This document shows, piece by piece, positions 56,496 to 64,000 of a DNA stretch of 64,000 nt (its first letter is position 1; every line of letters begins with the position of its first letter). Origin of the DNA: Prevotella sp. Its GTDB lineage: Bacteria; Bacteroidota; Bacteroidia; Bacteroidales; Bacteroidaceae. The stretch covers positions 1 to 64,000 of the forward strand of contig JALETQ010000004.1 of NCBI GenBank assembly GCA_022781445.1. Reading direction: 5' to 3'. Below the pieces are notes generated by a model, which was not told the DNA's origin, did not search any database, and worked only from the letters and a program-made list of their open reading frames with translations. The position numbers were made by a program, and so were the translations under genes.

Positions 56496-56514
56496 TTATC
56501 CCGAACCGGGGTAA
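56496..56514 (+). repeat. Possible IS982 terminal repeat
   Basis: TTATCCCGAACCGGGGTAA resembles TTATCCCGAACTCAGGTTA at 122-140 (TTATCCCGAAC identical, then mismatches). Reading outward it would be the 3' end of the decayed IS. It lies 17 bp before the ribD -7 box. Confidence 0.45.
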
Positions 56515-56531
56515 ATACGGACTATTCTGCG

Positions 56532-56539
56532 TAACTTTG
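56532..56539 (+). promoter_or_regulatory. -7 box immediately before ribD
   Basis: TAACTTTG ends 5 bp before the GTG at 56545. The distance equals that between the box and ATG of the Crp/Fnr gene, suggesting a leaderless or near-leaderless mRNA. Confidence 0.55.
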
Positions 56540-56544
56540 TATCC

Positions 56545-57486
56545 GTGAACGCCGACATTTATTATATGCAACGCTGCATCAGGCTTGCCTTAAACGGCAA
56601 ACCTTTCGCCCATCCCAACCCGATGGTGGGTGCAGTCATTGTGGTCGGCGACCGCATCATCGGAGAAGGATATCATCAACACTGCGGAGGTCCGCATGCC
56701 GAGGTCAACGCATTCGCCTCGGTAGCCTCCGAATCCGAACGCCTGCTGCCCGAAGCCACCTTGTACGTGAGCCTCGAACCCTGTTCGCACTATGGGAAAA
56801 CACCTCCTTGTGCCGACCTCATCATCCGCAAAGGCGTGAAACGTGTCGTGGTGGGCACCGTCGATTTTTTCTCGAAAGTGAGTGGCAGAGGTATCCGCAA
56901 ACTCATGGATGCGGGCATAGAGGTCACCGTCGGGGTGATGGAAGACGAATGTCGCGAACTCAACCGTGCTTTTTTCACCTACCATCTGCACCACCGTCCA
57001 TTCGTCACCCTCAAATGGGCACAGACCGAGAACGGATTCATCGACGACCATCACCGACCACTCACCATCTCATCGCCGTTCACCCGTATGCTTGTCCACC
57101 ATCTCCGGGCCGACAACGATGCCATTCTCGTGGGGCATACCACCGACGAGCGCGAACATCCGCGCCTCGACGTGCGACACTGGAGCGGCGACAATCCAAA
57201 ACGTATAGTCCTCCAAGGCGACACCACCCTTCCCCTACTCCTCGACAACCTTTACCGTGACGGCATTCAAACCCTCCTTGTCGAAGGCGGCGCACAGACG
57301 CATCGCTCGTTTCTGGATGCCCGCTTGTGCGACGAACTACGCATCGAAACGGCACCATTCAGCGTCGACGACGGCACGCCGGCAGCACCCGTCCCTGCCG
57401 ATTTCATCCGTGTGAGTCACGAAGTCGTTGACCGACACACCATCGACATTTACCGTCCGTCGGCCGGAAAATCCTTCAACGACTGA
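56545..57486 (+). CDS. ribD: Riboflavin biosynthesis protein RibD
   Basis: RibD is a two-domain enzyme, a deaminase followed by a reductase, acting on the pyrimidine intermediate of riboflavin synthesis. Zinc ligands H51, C80 and C89 and the catalytic E53 in HAEVN and EPCSHYGKTPPC mark the deaminase (1-145). The reductase domain follows (VTLKWAQTENGFID, about 152-165; LLVEGGAQTHRSFL). The GTG start at 56545 is inferred from homology and box position; Met8 is the nearest ATG. 313 residues. Confidence 0.93.
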   Translation: MNADIYYMQRCIRLALNGKPFAHPNPMVGAVIVVGDRIIGEGYHQHCGGPHAEVNAFASVASESERLLPEATLYVSLEPCSHYGKTPPCADLIIRKGVKRVVVGTVDFFSKVSGRGIRKLMDAGIEVTVGVMEDECRELNRAFFTYHLHHRPFVTLKWAQTENGFIDDHHRPLTISSPFTRMLVHHLRADNDAILVGHTTDEREHPRLDVRHWSGDNPKRIVLQGDTTLPLLLDNLYRDGIQTLLVEGGAQTHRSFLDARLCDELRIETAPFSVDDGTPAAPVPADFIRVSHEVVDRHTIDIYRPSAGKSFND

Positions 57487-57530
57487 CTTTCTTTCAATCT
57501 TCCAATCGACCGTCCACCCGTCCTGTCCAA

Positions 57531-57640
57531 TCCCAATCGGTCATCAGAGCCGGCATTTCTGTGCCCCATCAATGCACAGGAATACCGAACAACCGTCTGT
57601 CGGGCTGTTCCAAACGGATAGAACCGGACGAAAGATGTCG
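57531..57640 (+). repeat. TIR repeat family 1, degraded copy
   Basis: It opens TCCCAATCGGTCATCAGAGC and ends in the degenerate right half AAACGGATAGAACCGGACGA. The middle is not recognisable and the right TIR is missing where the inverted copy begins. Confidence 0.5.
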
Positions 57641-57733
57641 TAAACCCAAATGGGTCATTAGAACGTAGCCTCTACATTTCATGCCGTTCATACCACTTTC
57701 CGACCGGTATTTCATGACCGACTTGGGTTAAAA
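57641..57733 (-). repeat. TIR repeat family 1, 93-bp internally deleted copy, inverted
   Basis: On the minus strand it starts TTTTAACCCAAGTCGGTCAT and ends ATGACCCATTTGGGTTTA, so both ends are present. Inside it keeps CGGAAAGTGGTATGAACGGC from the right half of the full element but lacks about 100 bp of the middle, a pattern typical of MITE-like internal deletion. Confidence 0.7.
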
Positions 57734-57823
57734 CATCCCAAAACCGACACGTAAAGATTACACAACAGCCACATTTTTTAGAAAAATATCTTTCATTTCA
57801 TAGGAGGTTTTCGTTTAATTGTG

Positions 57824-57831
57824 TATATTTG
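57824..57831 (+). promoter_or_regulatory. -7 box for the LRR protein gene
   Basis: TATATTTG followed by C, about 170 bp upstream of the start at 58002. It would give a leader of about 165 nt. Confidence 0.5.
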
Positions 57832-58001
57832 CAACAAGAATAAGGCATGTCACATCTCCTGAATCGTTACCAACAGCTCTCATGATGCCACCAAAATCAT
57901 CTGAAAACAAGCATTATAGAACAACGAATACAGCCCGAACGACAGCCTTTTAACAAACGAAAAACATTACGCATTACTTTAACAAATAAAACAAAACAAA
58001 C

Positions 58002-59144
58002 ATGAGAAAGAATATTTTTACGCTTCTCGGACTTGCCTTGCTGGCAGCCCTGTTGCCCAACCAAGTCCGCGCCGACGAGATCACCATGAGTGTTGGCAGA
58101 CAAACAGGTGAAACCATCCAGCTGATTTTCAAAGTCAGCGAGGCCAATACCATGACCATCGAAGGGGCATTCTTGGAGGCCGAAGACGTACAAGGCGACT
58201 ATACCATACGCAATTACAGCCTCAAAACACAGGACGTGAAGCTCACCGGAACTTTCACTTACTTCTGTTGCAACGACAACAACCTCTCTTCGCTCGACGT
58301 AAGCAAGTGCCCCAATTTGGAGACACTGCACTGCCACAACAACGATCTGACATCTCTCGACATGACCAAATGTCCGCTTCTGAAGGTACTCAGATGCTCG
58401 GGCAACGGACTTCTGGGACACTTGGACGTATCGAATTGCGAACAACTCGTGATGCTCGGCTGCTCCTTCTCCGGATTGGAAGAACTGAATGTAAGCAACT
58501 GTAAGGAACTGACAGTGCTTCATTGCTACGGCAACGCCATCAGCACCCTCAAACTCGACAACTGCGTGAAGCTCGAAAGATTCAACTGCTCGGTAAACTT
58601 TCTGACCGATCTCGATGTGTCTGCCTGCAACAACCTTACCTTGCTGAACTGCAACGACAACGACCTCACGACGCTCGACGTAACCAACTGCAACCTGCTG
58701 CAAGACCTTCGGTGCGGCGGAAACAAAATGACCGAACTCAAACTGGGCAACGCCATGGAACTCTTCAAGCTCGAATGCTTCACCAATTACATCAAGGGCG
58801 ACAAGATGGACGCACTGATCGCATCGCTTCCGCTCCACGAAGACGAAGAGAAAGGCTTGCTGTATGTTCACCATAACGATGAAGATTTCGTAGAGAACAA
58901 CGTCTGCACGACCAATCAGGTGGCAGCTGCCAAGGCCCGGGGATGGAAACCTCTGATCTGGATCAATGCCGAATGGATACCCTATGAAGGCAGCGATCCC
59001 GCAGGAATTGCCGATACCATGATGCAGGAAGACCTTGACATGAATGAAGTCTATGATCTCTCGGGACGAAAACTGCCTGCAACAGCTCACGGAATCAGCA
59101 TCATCAAGACCAAAAACGGTAAAGCCGCAAAGATCGCCCGATAA
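58002..59144 (+). CDS. Secreted leucine-rich-repeat protein with cysteine ladders
   Basis: The 380-residue protein has a signal peptide (1-24, ending VRADE). About seven 21-residue repeats (about 84-255) follow the pattern LxxLxCxxNxLtxLDvsxC, with one Cys after the LxxL stretch and one at the end of each unit. The C-terminus (EVYDLSGRKLPATAHGISII and AAKIAR) is a type IX-like sorting tail. Function: probably surface adhesion or binding, inferred. A terminator-like hairpin follows, then another secreted protein gene. Confidence 0.85.
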   Translation: MRKNIFTLLGLALLAALLPNQVRADEITMSVGRQTGETIQLIFKVSEANTMTIEGAFLEAEDVQGDYTIRNYSLKTQDVKLTGTFTYFCCNDNNLSSLDVSKCPNLETLHCHNNDLTSLDMTKCPLLKVLRCSGNGLLGHLDVSNCEQLVMLGCSFSGLEELNVSNCKELTVLHCYGNAISTLKLDNCVKLERFNCSVNFLTDLDVSACNNLTLLNCNDNDLTTLDVTNCNLLQDLRCGGNKMTELKLGNAMELFKLECFTNYIKGDKMDALIASLPLHEDEEKGLLYVHHNDEDFVENNVCTTNQVAAAKARGWKPLIWINAEWIPYEGSDPAGIADTMMQEDLDMNEVYDLSGRKLPATAHGISIIKTKNGKAAKIAR

Positions 59145-59190
59145 ACACCGACCCTCACATAACCGTACAATCATAATCAGATACCGCGAT

Positions 59191-59227
59191 GGGGGCAGCG
59201 CCATTCACCATCAGGCTGCCCCCGTTT
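59191..59227 (+). terminator. Hairpin after the LRR gene
   Basis: GGGGGCAGC (59191-59199) and GCTGCCCCC (59215-59223) form a perfect 9-bp stem, followed by GTTT. The U run is short, so termination may be partial and read-through into the Omp28-like gene is possible. Confidence 0.6.
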
Positions 59228-59282
59228 CACTTACTATCAGCATTTAGTTCATTCACTCTTTAATAACTTAAAACAAGTAATT

Positions 59283-61166
59283 ATGAAAAAGTTTGCCTAC
59301 ATTCTTACGCTGTTATTGGGTTTCTGCCTGATAACCAACGCACAGAGTCCTTTCATGAACAGCCGAAAAACTCCTTTGATGAAGCTCAACGGTGAACTGG
59401 AAGGCTTCGGCTATGCCGACAAAAACGTTGAAGAAGTCGACGGCGTCGGAACCGGGAAAGCCTCCATTTTGGGTGCCTACATCCAAGTTACCAACATCAA
59501 TGGAGCCACACTGAACTTCATTGACGCCCAGCTTGCCGATGCTGCGACCGACGACAACGGTGCCATTATCATCCTTGATGCCAGCAAAAAAGTGGTTTAT
59601 ACCGAACAAAAGACGATCCAAACCGGCTACAACCACCTTGCATTGTCCACTCCTTACAAGTTCACGACCGATGGCGTCTATTACATCGGCTACATCGTTC
59701 ACGGCACAGCAGCAAAAGGTCACCCGATAGGATTTGACGCAAAGAACACCTACGAAGAAGGAAACTATATATCGATCACGACCACAGTTCCGAAAGTTGA
59801 CGACGTCTTGACAAACGACGACTTCTTCAACACAGCTTCAGAAAACTTCGGTACCCTCATGGTTTTCCTCGGAATCACCGATGCTCCCGCTCTCGACAAC
59901 ATGGGACTGCTGACCAAAGTTGACGGAAACGTAAACGTCAAGCCCAATGAAACCGCCACGCTTCTGGCGTTCGTGCGCAACATCGGCTTGAAAGAAATTA
60001 CCTCAACAGAAGTGACATACAAGATGAACGGCACAACCAACACGGTTAATTTCGACACCAACATCGCACCCGACAAACTCGGTGCCGTGCCTGTGACGAT
60101 CCAAATGCCCGCAGAAGGATCCGGAACCATTGAATTCTCTCTTACCAAAATCAACGGAAAAGACAATGCAACAGCCGCCTACAGTATAACAAAAAAATAC
60201 ACCATCTTGGTTGAAGGAGGTCCGTTCCCGAGAAAAACCGTACTCATCGAACACTTCACCACTGAGAAATGCCCCAACTGTCCGGCAGCCGAACCCGTCT
60301 TTGAGAACTACATCAAATCATTCAAAGATGCCGGTTATGAAGTAAGCACCGTCGAACATCACAGCGGATACTACACCGATGCCTTCACTGTGAAAGGCTC
60401 TACGGAAATCCTTCCGTACATTTACGGATCCGATGGAACCTTCGCTCCCGCCGCCGCAGTCAACAGACTGACTCTCGGCAGTGCCGGAGAATGCGCTTTC
60501 TTCCCCGCCATCACAAGCGGAGATTTGATTAATATGTTGGGCGAAACCTTCGAATATGGCACTATCGACGACATCGTACAGACCATCGATAACGGCAACA
60601 TCACCGTGAAAGTGACCGGTTCGCTTGCCAAAGGCTTCAACGAAGACCTCTATCTCACAGCCATCGTGACCGAAGATAACCTGAAAGCCGTCAGCCAAGC
60701 CGGTGCTTCCGGTGAATTCATCCACCACGATGTGGCCCGCCTGTTCCTGTCCGAATCGCTCGGAAGCAAGGCCACCGTGACCGACGGCAAGTTCGAATTG
60801 ACCTTCCCCACCAAATCTTTCAACAGCAACTGGAAGCAAAACGACATGAAAGTTGTTGTATTCGGACATCGTGTTCTGAACACCACCACAAAGACCAACT
60901 ACGCCCAGCATGAGGTATTGTTCTCGCGCAGCGTGCCTTTTGACACTGCAACCGGCATCAACGACGCCACCGTTGCCACGAAAGCCGTTGTAGCTTCGCA
61001 TGACGGAATGATCCACGTGGGCGGACAATACAACAGCATCGGCATCTACGATATGGGCGGTTCACTGGTTGCCACCTCCACCAACACCCGCCTGGTTCCC
61101 GGCGTTTACATCGTGAAACTGAATACCGAGAGCGGCCGGCAAGCCACCAAGATTGTCGTTCGCTGA
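59283..61166 (+). CDS. Omp28-like secreted protein with CPNC motif and type IX-like C-terminal tail
   Basis: The 627-residue protein begins MKKFAYILTLLLGFCLITNA. Its domain order parallels the gene at 34786: N-terminal beta domain (about 30-200), Ig-like stretch (200-310), then EHFTTEKCPNCPAAEPVFEN with CPNC at about residues 330-333, and a C-terminal tail (GIYDMGGSLVATSTNTRLVP, GVYIVKL) that fits type IX sorting. No catalytic His/Asp motif was recognised. A bidirectional terminator follows at 61310-61350. Confidence 0.83.
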   Translation: MKKFAYILTLLLGFCLITNAQSPFMNSRKTPLMKLNGELEGFGYADKNVEEVDGVGTGKASILGAYIQVTNINGATLNFIDAQLADAATDDNGAIIILDASKKVVYTEQKTIQTGYNHLALSTPYKFTTDGVYYIGYIVHGTAAKGHPIGFDAKNTYEEGNYISITTTVPKVDDVLTNDDFFNTASENFGTLMVFLGITDAPALDNMGLLTKVDGNVNVKPNETATLLAFVRNIGLKEITSTEVTYKMNGTTNTVNFDTNIAPDKLGAVPVTIQMPAEGSGTIEFSLTKINGKDNATAAYSITKKYTILVEGGPFPRKTVLIEHFTTEKCPNCPAAEPVFENYIKSFKDAGYEVSTVEHHSGYYTDAFTVKGSTEILPYIYGSDGTFAPAAAVNRLTLGSAGECAFFPAITSGDLINMLGETFEYGTIDDIVQTIDNGNITVKVTGSLAKGFNEDLYLTAIVTEDNLKAVSQAGASGEFIHHDVARLFLSESLGSKATVTDGKFELTFPTKSFNSNWKQNDMKVVVFGHRVLNTTTKTNYAQHEVLFSRSVPFDTATGINDATVATKAVVASHDGMIHVGGQYNSIGIYDMGGSLVATSTNTRLVPGVYIVKLNTESGRQATKIVVR

Positions 61167-61309
61167 CGCTTTGAAACAATCATCCAAGACCGGTTGGCAT
61201 AAATACCAACCATAGACGATGCCCGAGGAGCGTAGAACACCCCTCGAAAGCTACATCAGAAGGATGAAGAATATCCCCAGTCGGTCTGTGACCGATTGGA
61301 GATCATAAC

Positions 61310-61350
61310 CGAAAAAAGAAGAAACCATCGGATGGTTTCTTCTTTTTTCG
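61310..61350. terminator. Perfect 20-bp-arm palindrome, bidirectional terminator
   Basis: CGAAAAAAGAAGAAACCATC (61310-61329), a single G, and its exact reverse complement (61331-61350). A-rich and T-rich arms make it a terminator on both strands. The -7 box of the terC-type gene follows directly at 61351. Confidence 0.85.
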
Positions 61351-61358
61351 TATCTTTG
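61351..61358 (+). promoter_or_regulatory. -7 box for the TerC-family gene
   Basis: TATCTTTG followed by C, 100 bp upstream of the start. It abuts the terminator palindrome, so its -33 region must lie inside the T-rich right arm. Confidence 0.65.
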
Positions 61359-61457
61359 CAGCCGTTATCGCACCGCAAGGATTATTCGATTCGTCGACCA
61401 TCGTCCGCGAATCGGGCGGTACGCCCCACCCTTTATTGATCAACAACCATTATTGAT

Positions 61458-62543
61458 ATGCAATTAAACGAAATGTTATTCTTCGGGATATTCTTACTTT
61501 TCATCGTAGGAATATTGTTACTCGACATGTTGGTTATCGACAAGAAAGCCCACGAGGTAAGCATGAAAGAGGCAGGAATATGGACTGCCGTCTGGATTAC
61601 GCTTGCCTTGGCGTTCTCGATCTTCCTTTGGTTCCACGGAGATCTGGTGCACGGCATCTCCAATTTTCAGGAGTTGCAAGCCGTCACTACCAAATATGCC
61701 AGCCACCTGAAGCTCGATCCCGGCGACTTCGAGGGCGGATTGGCACAATATCGGCATCACATGACCATCACATACATCACGGGTTACCTCATCGAAAAGA
61801 TGCTCTCGGTCGACAATCTGTTCGTCATGATGATGATTTTCAGCTCTTTCGGCGTGAGCAAACTCGAATACCAGCACGTTCTCAACTGGGGTATTCTCGG
61901 TGCCATCGTGCTGCGTTTCATCTTCATCTTCCTCGGTGCAGCCATCATCAACCGCTTCGACTGGGTGTTGTTGGTCTTCGGTGCTTTCCTGATCTACAGC
62001 GGTCTGAAGATGATGTTTGAGAAGAAACAACACGAAGCAGTCGAACCTTCCCAACACCCCGTGGTAAAATTCCTGTCCAAACATTTTAGAGTGTATCCCC
62101 GCTTTGCGGGCGACCGCTTCTTCGTCTTTGCCAAACGCCGGGGCGACGACTACGAACTTGCCGACAAGAAGTCGGGCGGTTTGCGTTTCATCACGCCGCT
62201 TTTCGTCACCGTGGTGTTCATCGAGTTCAGCGATTTGATATTCGCTTTCGACAGTATCCCTGCCATTTTCTCGGTCACCTTGGACCCCTACGTCGTCTTT
62301 TTCTCCAACATCTTCGCCATCTTGGGATTGCGTGCCATGTTCTTTCTCCTTGCAGGCATGGCAGACAAGTTCCGCTTCCTGAAACACGGCGTGAGCGTTT
62401 TGTTGCTGTTCATCGGTGTCAAGCTGCTCATCAACAAGCTCGTTCACATCGACGCGTTGCTGTCGCTGGGCATCATCCTCTTCGTCCTGACAGTCAGCAT
62501 CGGGCTTTCGCTCTACCTGCCCGCCAAGGAACAGAAAGCATAA
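61458..62543 (+). CDS. TerC/Alx-family integral membrane protein
   Basis: The family includes the Mn2+ exporter Alx and tellurite-resistance protein TerC. The 361-residue protein has about nine hydrophobic segments. EKMLSVDNLFVMMMIFSSFG (about residues 112-131) and FIEFSDLIFAFDSIPAIFSV (about 254-273) carry the acidic residues conserved in the family. The start at 61458 (MQLNEMLFFGIFLL) fits. A Mn-regulating riboswitch (yybP-ykoY type) was not recognised upstream. Manganese export is a family inference. Confidence 0.95.
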   Translation: MQLNEMLFFGIFLLFIVGILLLDMLVIDKKAHEVSMKEAGIWTAVWITLALAFSIFLWFHGDLVHGISNFQELQAVTTKYASHLKLDPGDFEGGLAQYRHHMTITYITGYLIEKMLSVDNLFVMMMIFSSFGVSKLEYQHVLNWGILGAIVLRFIFIFLGAAIINRFDWVLLVFGAFLIYSGLKMMFEKKQHEAVEPSQHPVVKFLSKHFRVYPRFAGDRFFVFAKRRGDDYELADKKSGGLRFITPLFVTVVFIEFSDLIFAFDSIPAIFSVTLDPYVVFFSNIFAILGLRAMFFLLAGMADKFRFLKHGVSVLLLFIGVKLLINKLVHIDALLSLGIILFVLTVSIGLSLYLPAKEQKA

Positions 62544-62737
62544 GCCCGCAGCCCGTCAAGTGCCATACCGCCAGCCGGCAGCGACATGATGATGCTTTGT
62601 TTGATTTCCGTGGGCTGATGGCGATCGGCAATACCGACTGACGGGACTGATCGGCTTTGTCCGGTTGGATATTACAGAGCCTCTGCACCCCGACTTCGGG
62701 CAAGTCACCGGGGCGAAGGCTCATGGACGCCCGGGAA

Positions 62738-62812
62738 TACCTGCAACAAACCGACAAACCATCTGCCAACCATCAAAAGAACCGACTCGGAATCTAATGA
62801 CCGGTTTGAGAA
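62738..62812 (-). repeat. TIR repeat family 1, partial, inverted
   Basis: The minus strand reads CTCAAACCGGTCATTAGATT, then GATGGTTGGCAGATGGTTTG, almost identical to 27527-27600. Similarity ends at CTGCAACAAACC. It touches the terminator of the next gene. Confidence 0.75.
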
Positions 62813-62862
62813 AAAAAATCCGGCAGACCCTTGATGGAATCTCCATCCCGGGTCTGCCGGAT
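62811..62862 (-). terminator. Terminator of the minus-strand lipoprotein gene
   Basis: ATCCGGCAGACCC (62818-62830) and GGGTCTGCCGGAT (62850-62862) make a perfect 13-bp stem. On the minus strand a run of eight T follows (62811-62818). It is 22 bp past the stop codon. Confidence 0.9.
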
Positions 62863-62883
62863 TGTATGTGACGCTCGTCGGAA

Positions 62884-63372
62884 TTACTTTTGTTTCAAGG
62901 CATCCGACACTTTGAGGTCGCCTTTCTCGACAAAGGTCTGCACCTTGCCGTTGCGTTCCACGTCGACTCTCATGTTGTCGCTGTTGCTGTCATAGTAAAT
63001 CGTGGTGTTGAAGGCCGGCACTTCGTGGGCTTTGCCACCCGAGAATTTGAAGATTCCGTCTTCAGAAACCACAGGGGTCTGGGTGTTGAAGTTCTTGATG
63101 ATCTCGGGAGCGAGGTCTTTGGTAAGTGCTTCCAAGCGACCTTTGAGCAACGGATTGTCGAGCAATCCGATTTCTTGGGCATACTTGCCCTCACTCTCTT
63201 TCATCAGTTCCGCCAAGCCTTTTTGTGCCACCGAATCAACGGCACCGGCCATCGATTCAACCGAATTTTTGGCACTGTCCATCAATGCCTCAGCCTTTTT
63301 GGTTTGGTTTCCGCACGAAGCGAAACCGCAAACAACAGCTCCGCAGAGGAGCAGGTTCATTACTTTTTTCAT
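62884..63372 (-). CDS. Lipoprotein of unknown function
   Basis: The start at 63372 gives 162 residues beginning MKKVMNLLLCGAVVCGFASC. ASC-GNQ at residue 20 is a lipobox-like cysteine for lipidation. The mature part is helical in its first half (AEALMDSAKNSVESMAGAVD), followed by short beta-rich segments (VPAFNTTIYYDSNSDNMRVD). No family recognised. It has its own terminator and no clean -7 box. Confidence 0.8.
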   Translation of the reverse strand: MKKVMNLLLCGAVVCGFASCGNQTKKAEALMDSAKNSVESMAGAVDSVAQKGLAELMKESEGKYAQEIGLLDNPLLKGRLEALTKDLAPEIIKNFNTQTPVVSEDGIFKFSGGKAHEVPAFNTTIYYDSNSDNMRVDVERNGKVQTFVEKGDLKVSDALKQK

Positions 63373-63833
63373 GTTTAAAATTTTAATAACAATAATTAGG
63401 TACAGATTCGGCACACTTGCCTTGCCATACCGATTGATAACTTCCGGCCATTGGTCATTCATCGAAGTTGTTTTCGCACACAGCATTAGGGTGTAACATA
63501 TCATCGAAGCACGATGTTCAAAGCAACCGACGAAGTCTTTTCCCGAGCCACCTGTGACAAATGCAGACACAAGGGTTTCAAGAGTAAAACGACACTACCG
63601 GCTGATTATTATATAAAAAACAGCCACGGCACAAAACAAAACTATCTGAAACTTACGGGTTTTCGACTGCCATAACCACAACTGAAGGCCATTACTGTAT
63701 CTCGCAAGGGGCATCATGACACCCCCAATGACCGGCAGCAACAAGAATGGCGTGACTCTTTTGCAAGGCATTCCGAGAGGATTCTGACGGCAACGCAGGG
63801 GCGAAGGAAAACCCTTTTCGCCACTCCCCTCAT

Positions 63834-63918
63834 GCAGAACCTGCCCTTTTGCCGGCGAAAAGTGGCACTTTTGGAGGGTAAAAGGACCGGTTTTGCCTCG
63901 CAAGACTTGCCCTTTTGA
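63834..63918 (-). repeat. 22-bp tandem array 4 (about 3.9 units)
   Basis: On the minus strand units begin AAAAGGGCAAGTCTTG, AAAACCGGTCCTTTTA, AAAAGTGCCACTTTTC and AAAAGGGCAGGTTCTG at 22-bp spacing. Linkers vary. It lies 57 bp from a family 1 repeat left end. Confidence 0.75.
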
Positions 63919-63974
63919 AAACCAAGGCGTGCGCTGTCGGTGTACGGACACCAGACAAATCCATTCACGAACGG

Positions 63975-64000
63975 CTGAACCCAAATCGGTCATGGGCACG
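63975..64000 (+). repeat. TIR repeat family 1, left end at the window edge
   Basis: TGAACCCAAATCGGTCATGG matches the family end. The remainder is outside the window. Confidence 0.55.

Larger units (their letters stand above)
55815..56544. other. 730-bp region between the RNase H-fold gene and ribD
   Basis: Most is a decayed IS982 transposase (55830-56400) with a possible terminal repeat at 56496-56514, then the ribD -7 box. No intact gene was identified. Confidence 0.65.
57487..58001. other. 515-bp intergenic region after ribD
   Basis: Contains two family 1 repeat pieces in opposite orientations (57531-57640 and 57641-57733) and the -7 box of the LRR gene (57824-57831). No gene. Confidence 0.6.
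62544..62883. other. 340-bp convergent intergenic region
   Basis: Contains an inverted family 1 repeat fragment (62738-62812) and the terminator of the lipoprotein gene (62811-62862). No gene. Confidence 0.6.
63373..64000. other. 628-bp intergenic region at the right edge
   Basis: Holds a 22-bp tandem array (63834-63918) and the left end of a family 1 repeat (63975-64000). A minus-strand open frame at 63595-63999 overlaps them and was not called as a gene. Confidence 0.55.

Noticed and set aside
63595..63999. 134-codon minus-strand gene at the right edge
   Set aside because: It runs through the 22-bp array and the repeat end and has no recognisable domain.

Overview
The window is a Bacteroidota chromosome segment, most likely from a Prevotella-like member of the Bacteroidales. 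The evidence is: TAnnTTTG-type -7 promoter boxes, zinc-free L36 and long-form S14, two GLPGLI proteins beside a TonB-receptor-like barrel, Omp28-like proteins with type IX-like C-terminal tails, a large two-part IspG, and no obvious Shine-Dalgarno use. No tRNA or rRNA gene was seen.

Positions 1-18,170 hold one long minus-strand ribosomal superoperon: rpsL-rpsG-fusA-rpsJ-rplC-rplD-rplW-rplB-rpsS-rplV-rpsC-rplP-rpmC-rpsQ-rplN-rplX-rplE-rpsN-rpsH-rplF-rplR-rpsE-rpmD-rplO-secY-infA-rpmJ-rpsM-rpsK-rpsD-rpoA-rplQ. A promoter lies at about 18,165 and a terminator at about 195-232. The map gene, which I expect between secY and infA in this phylum, is replaced by about 400 bp of apparently non-coding DNA. 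Same-orientation IS982-type sequences flank the operon: the 5' end of a transposase at 1-140 and an internally deleted relic with both terminal repeats at 18,790-19,410.

Positions 19,400-34,000 are mostly plus-strand housekeeping and accessory genes: a membrane-anchored unknown, a Crp/Fnr regulator, a DJ-1/PfpI protein, ispD, recG, an M23/LysM peptidase, a DMT transporter, rpoN, a PAP2-like membrane protein, purE and ispG. IspD and IspG both belong to the MEP isoprenoid pathway. Positions 34,000-64,000 are rich in cell-envelope genes: two Omp28-like proteins, an M16 peptidase, a three-gene set of small secreted proteins including a DUF4465 protein, tandem GLPGLI proteins with an outer-membrane barrel, a cysteine-ladder leucine-rich-repeat protein and a lipoprotein. 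Between them lie pnp, a cation/proton antiporter, argS, an RNase H-fold gene, ribD and a TerC protein. A third, frameshifted IS982 relic sits between the RNase H gene and ribD.

The most unusual content is intergenic. (1) A roughly 200-bp TIR-bounded, gene-less repeat occurs in three near-complete copies and about ten degraded or partial ones. (2) Four arrays of 22-bp tandem repeats each have a conserved core of about 15 bp (AAAAGGGCAACTTTT) and a variable linker of about 7 bp. Every array lies within 170 bp of a copy of repeat (1). I know of no description of this pairing. All reading was by eye, without database searches.
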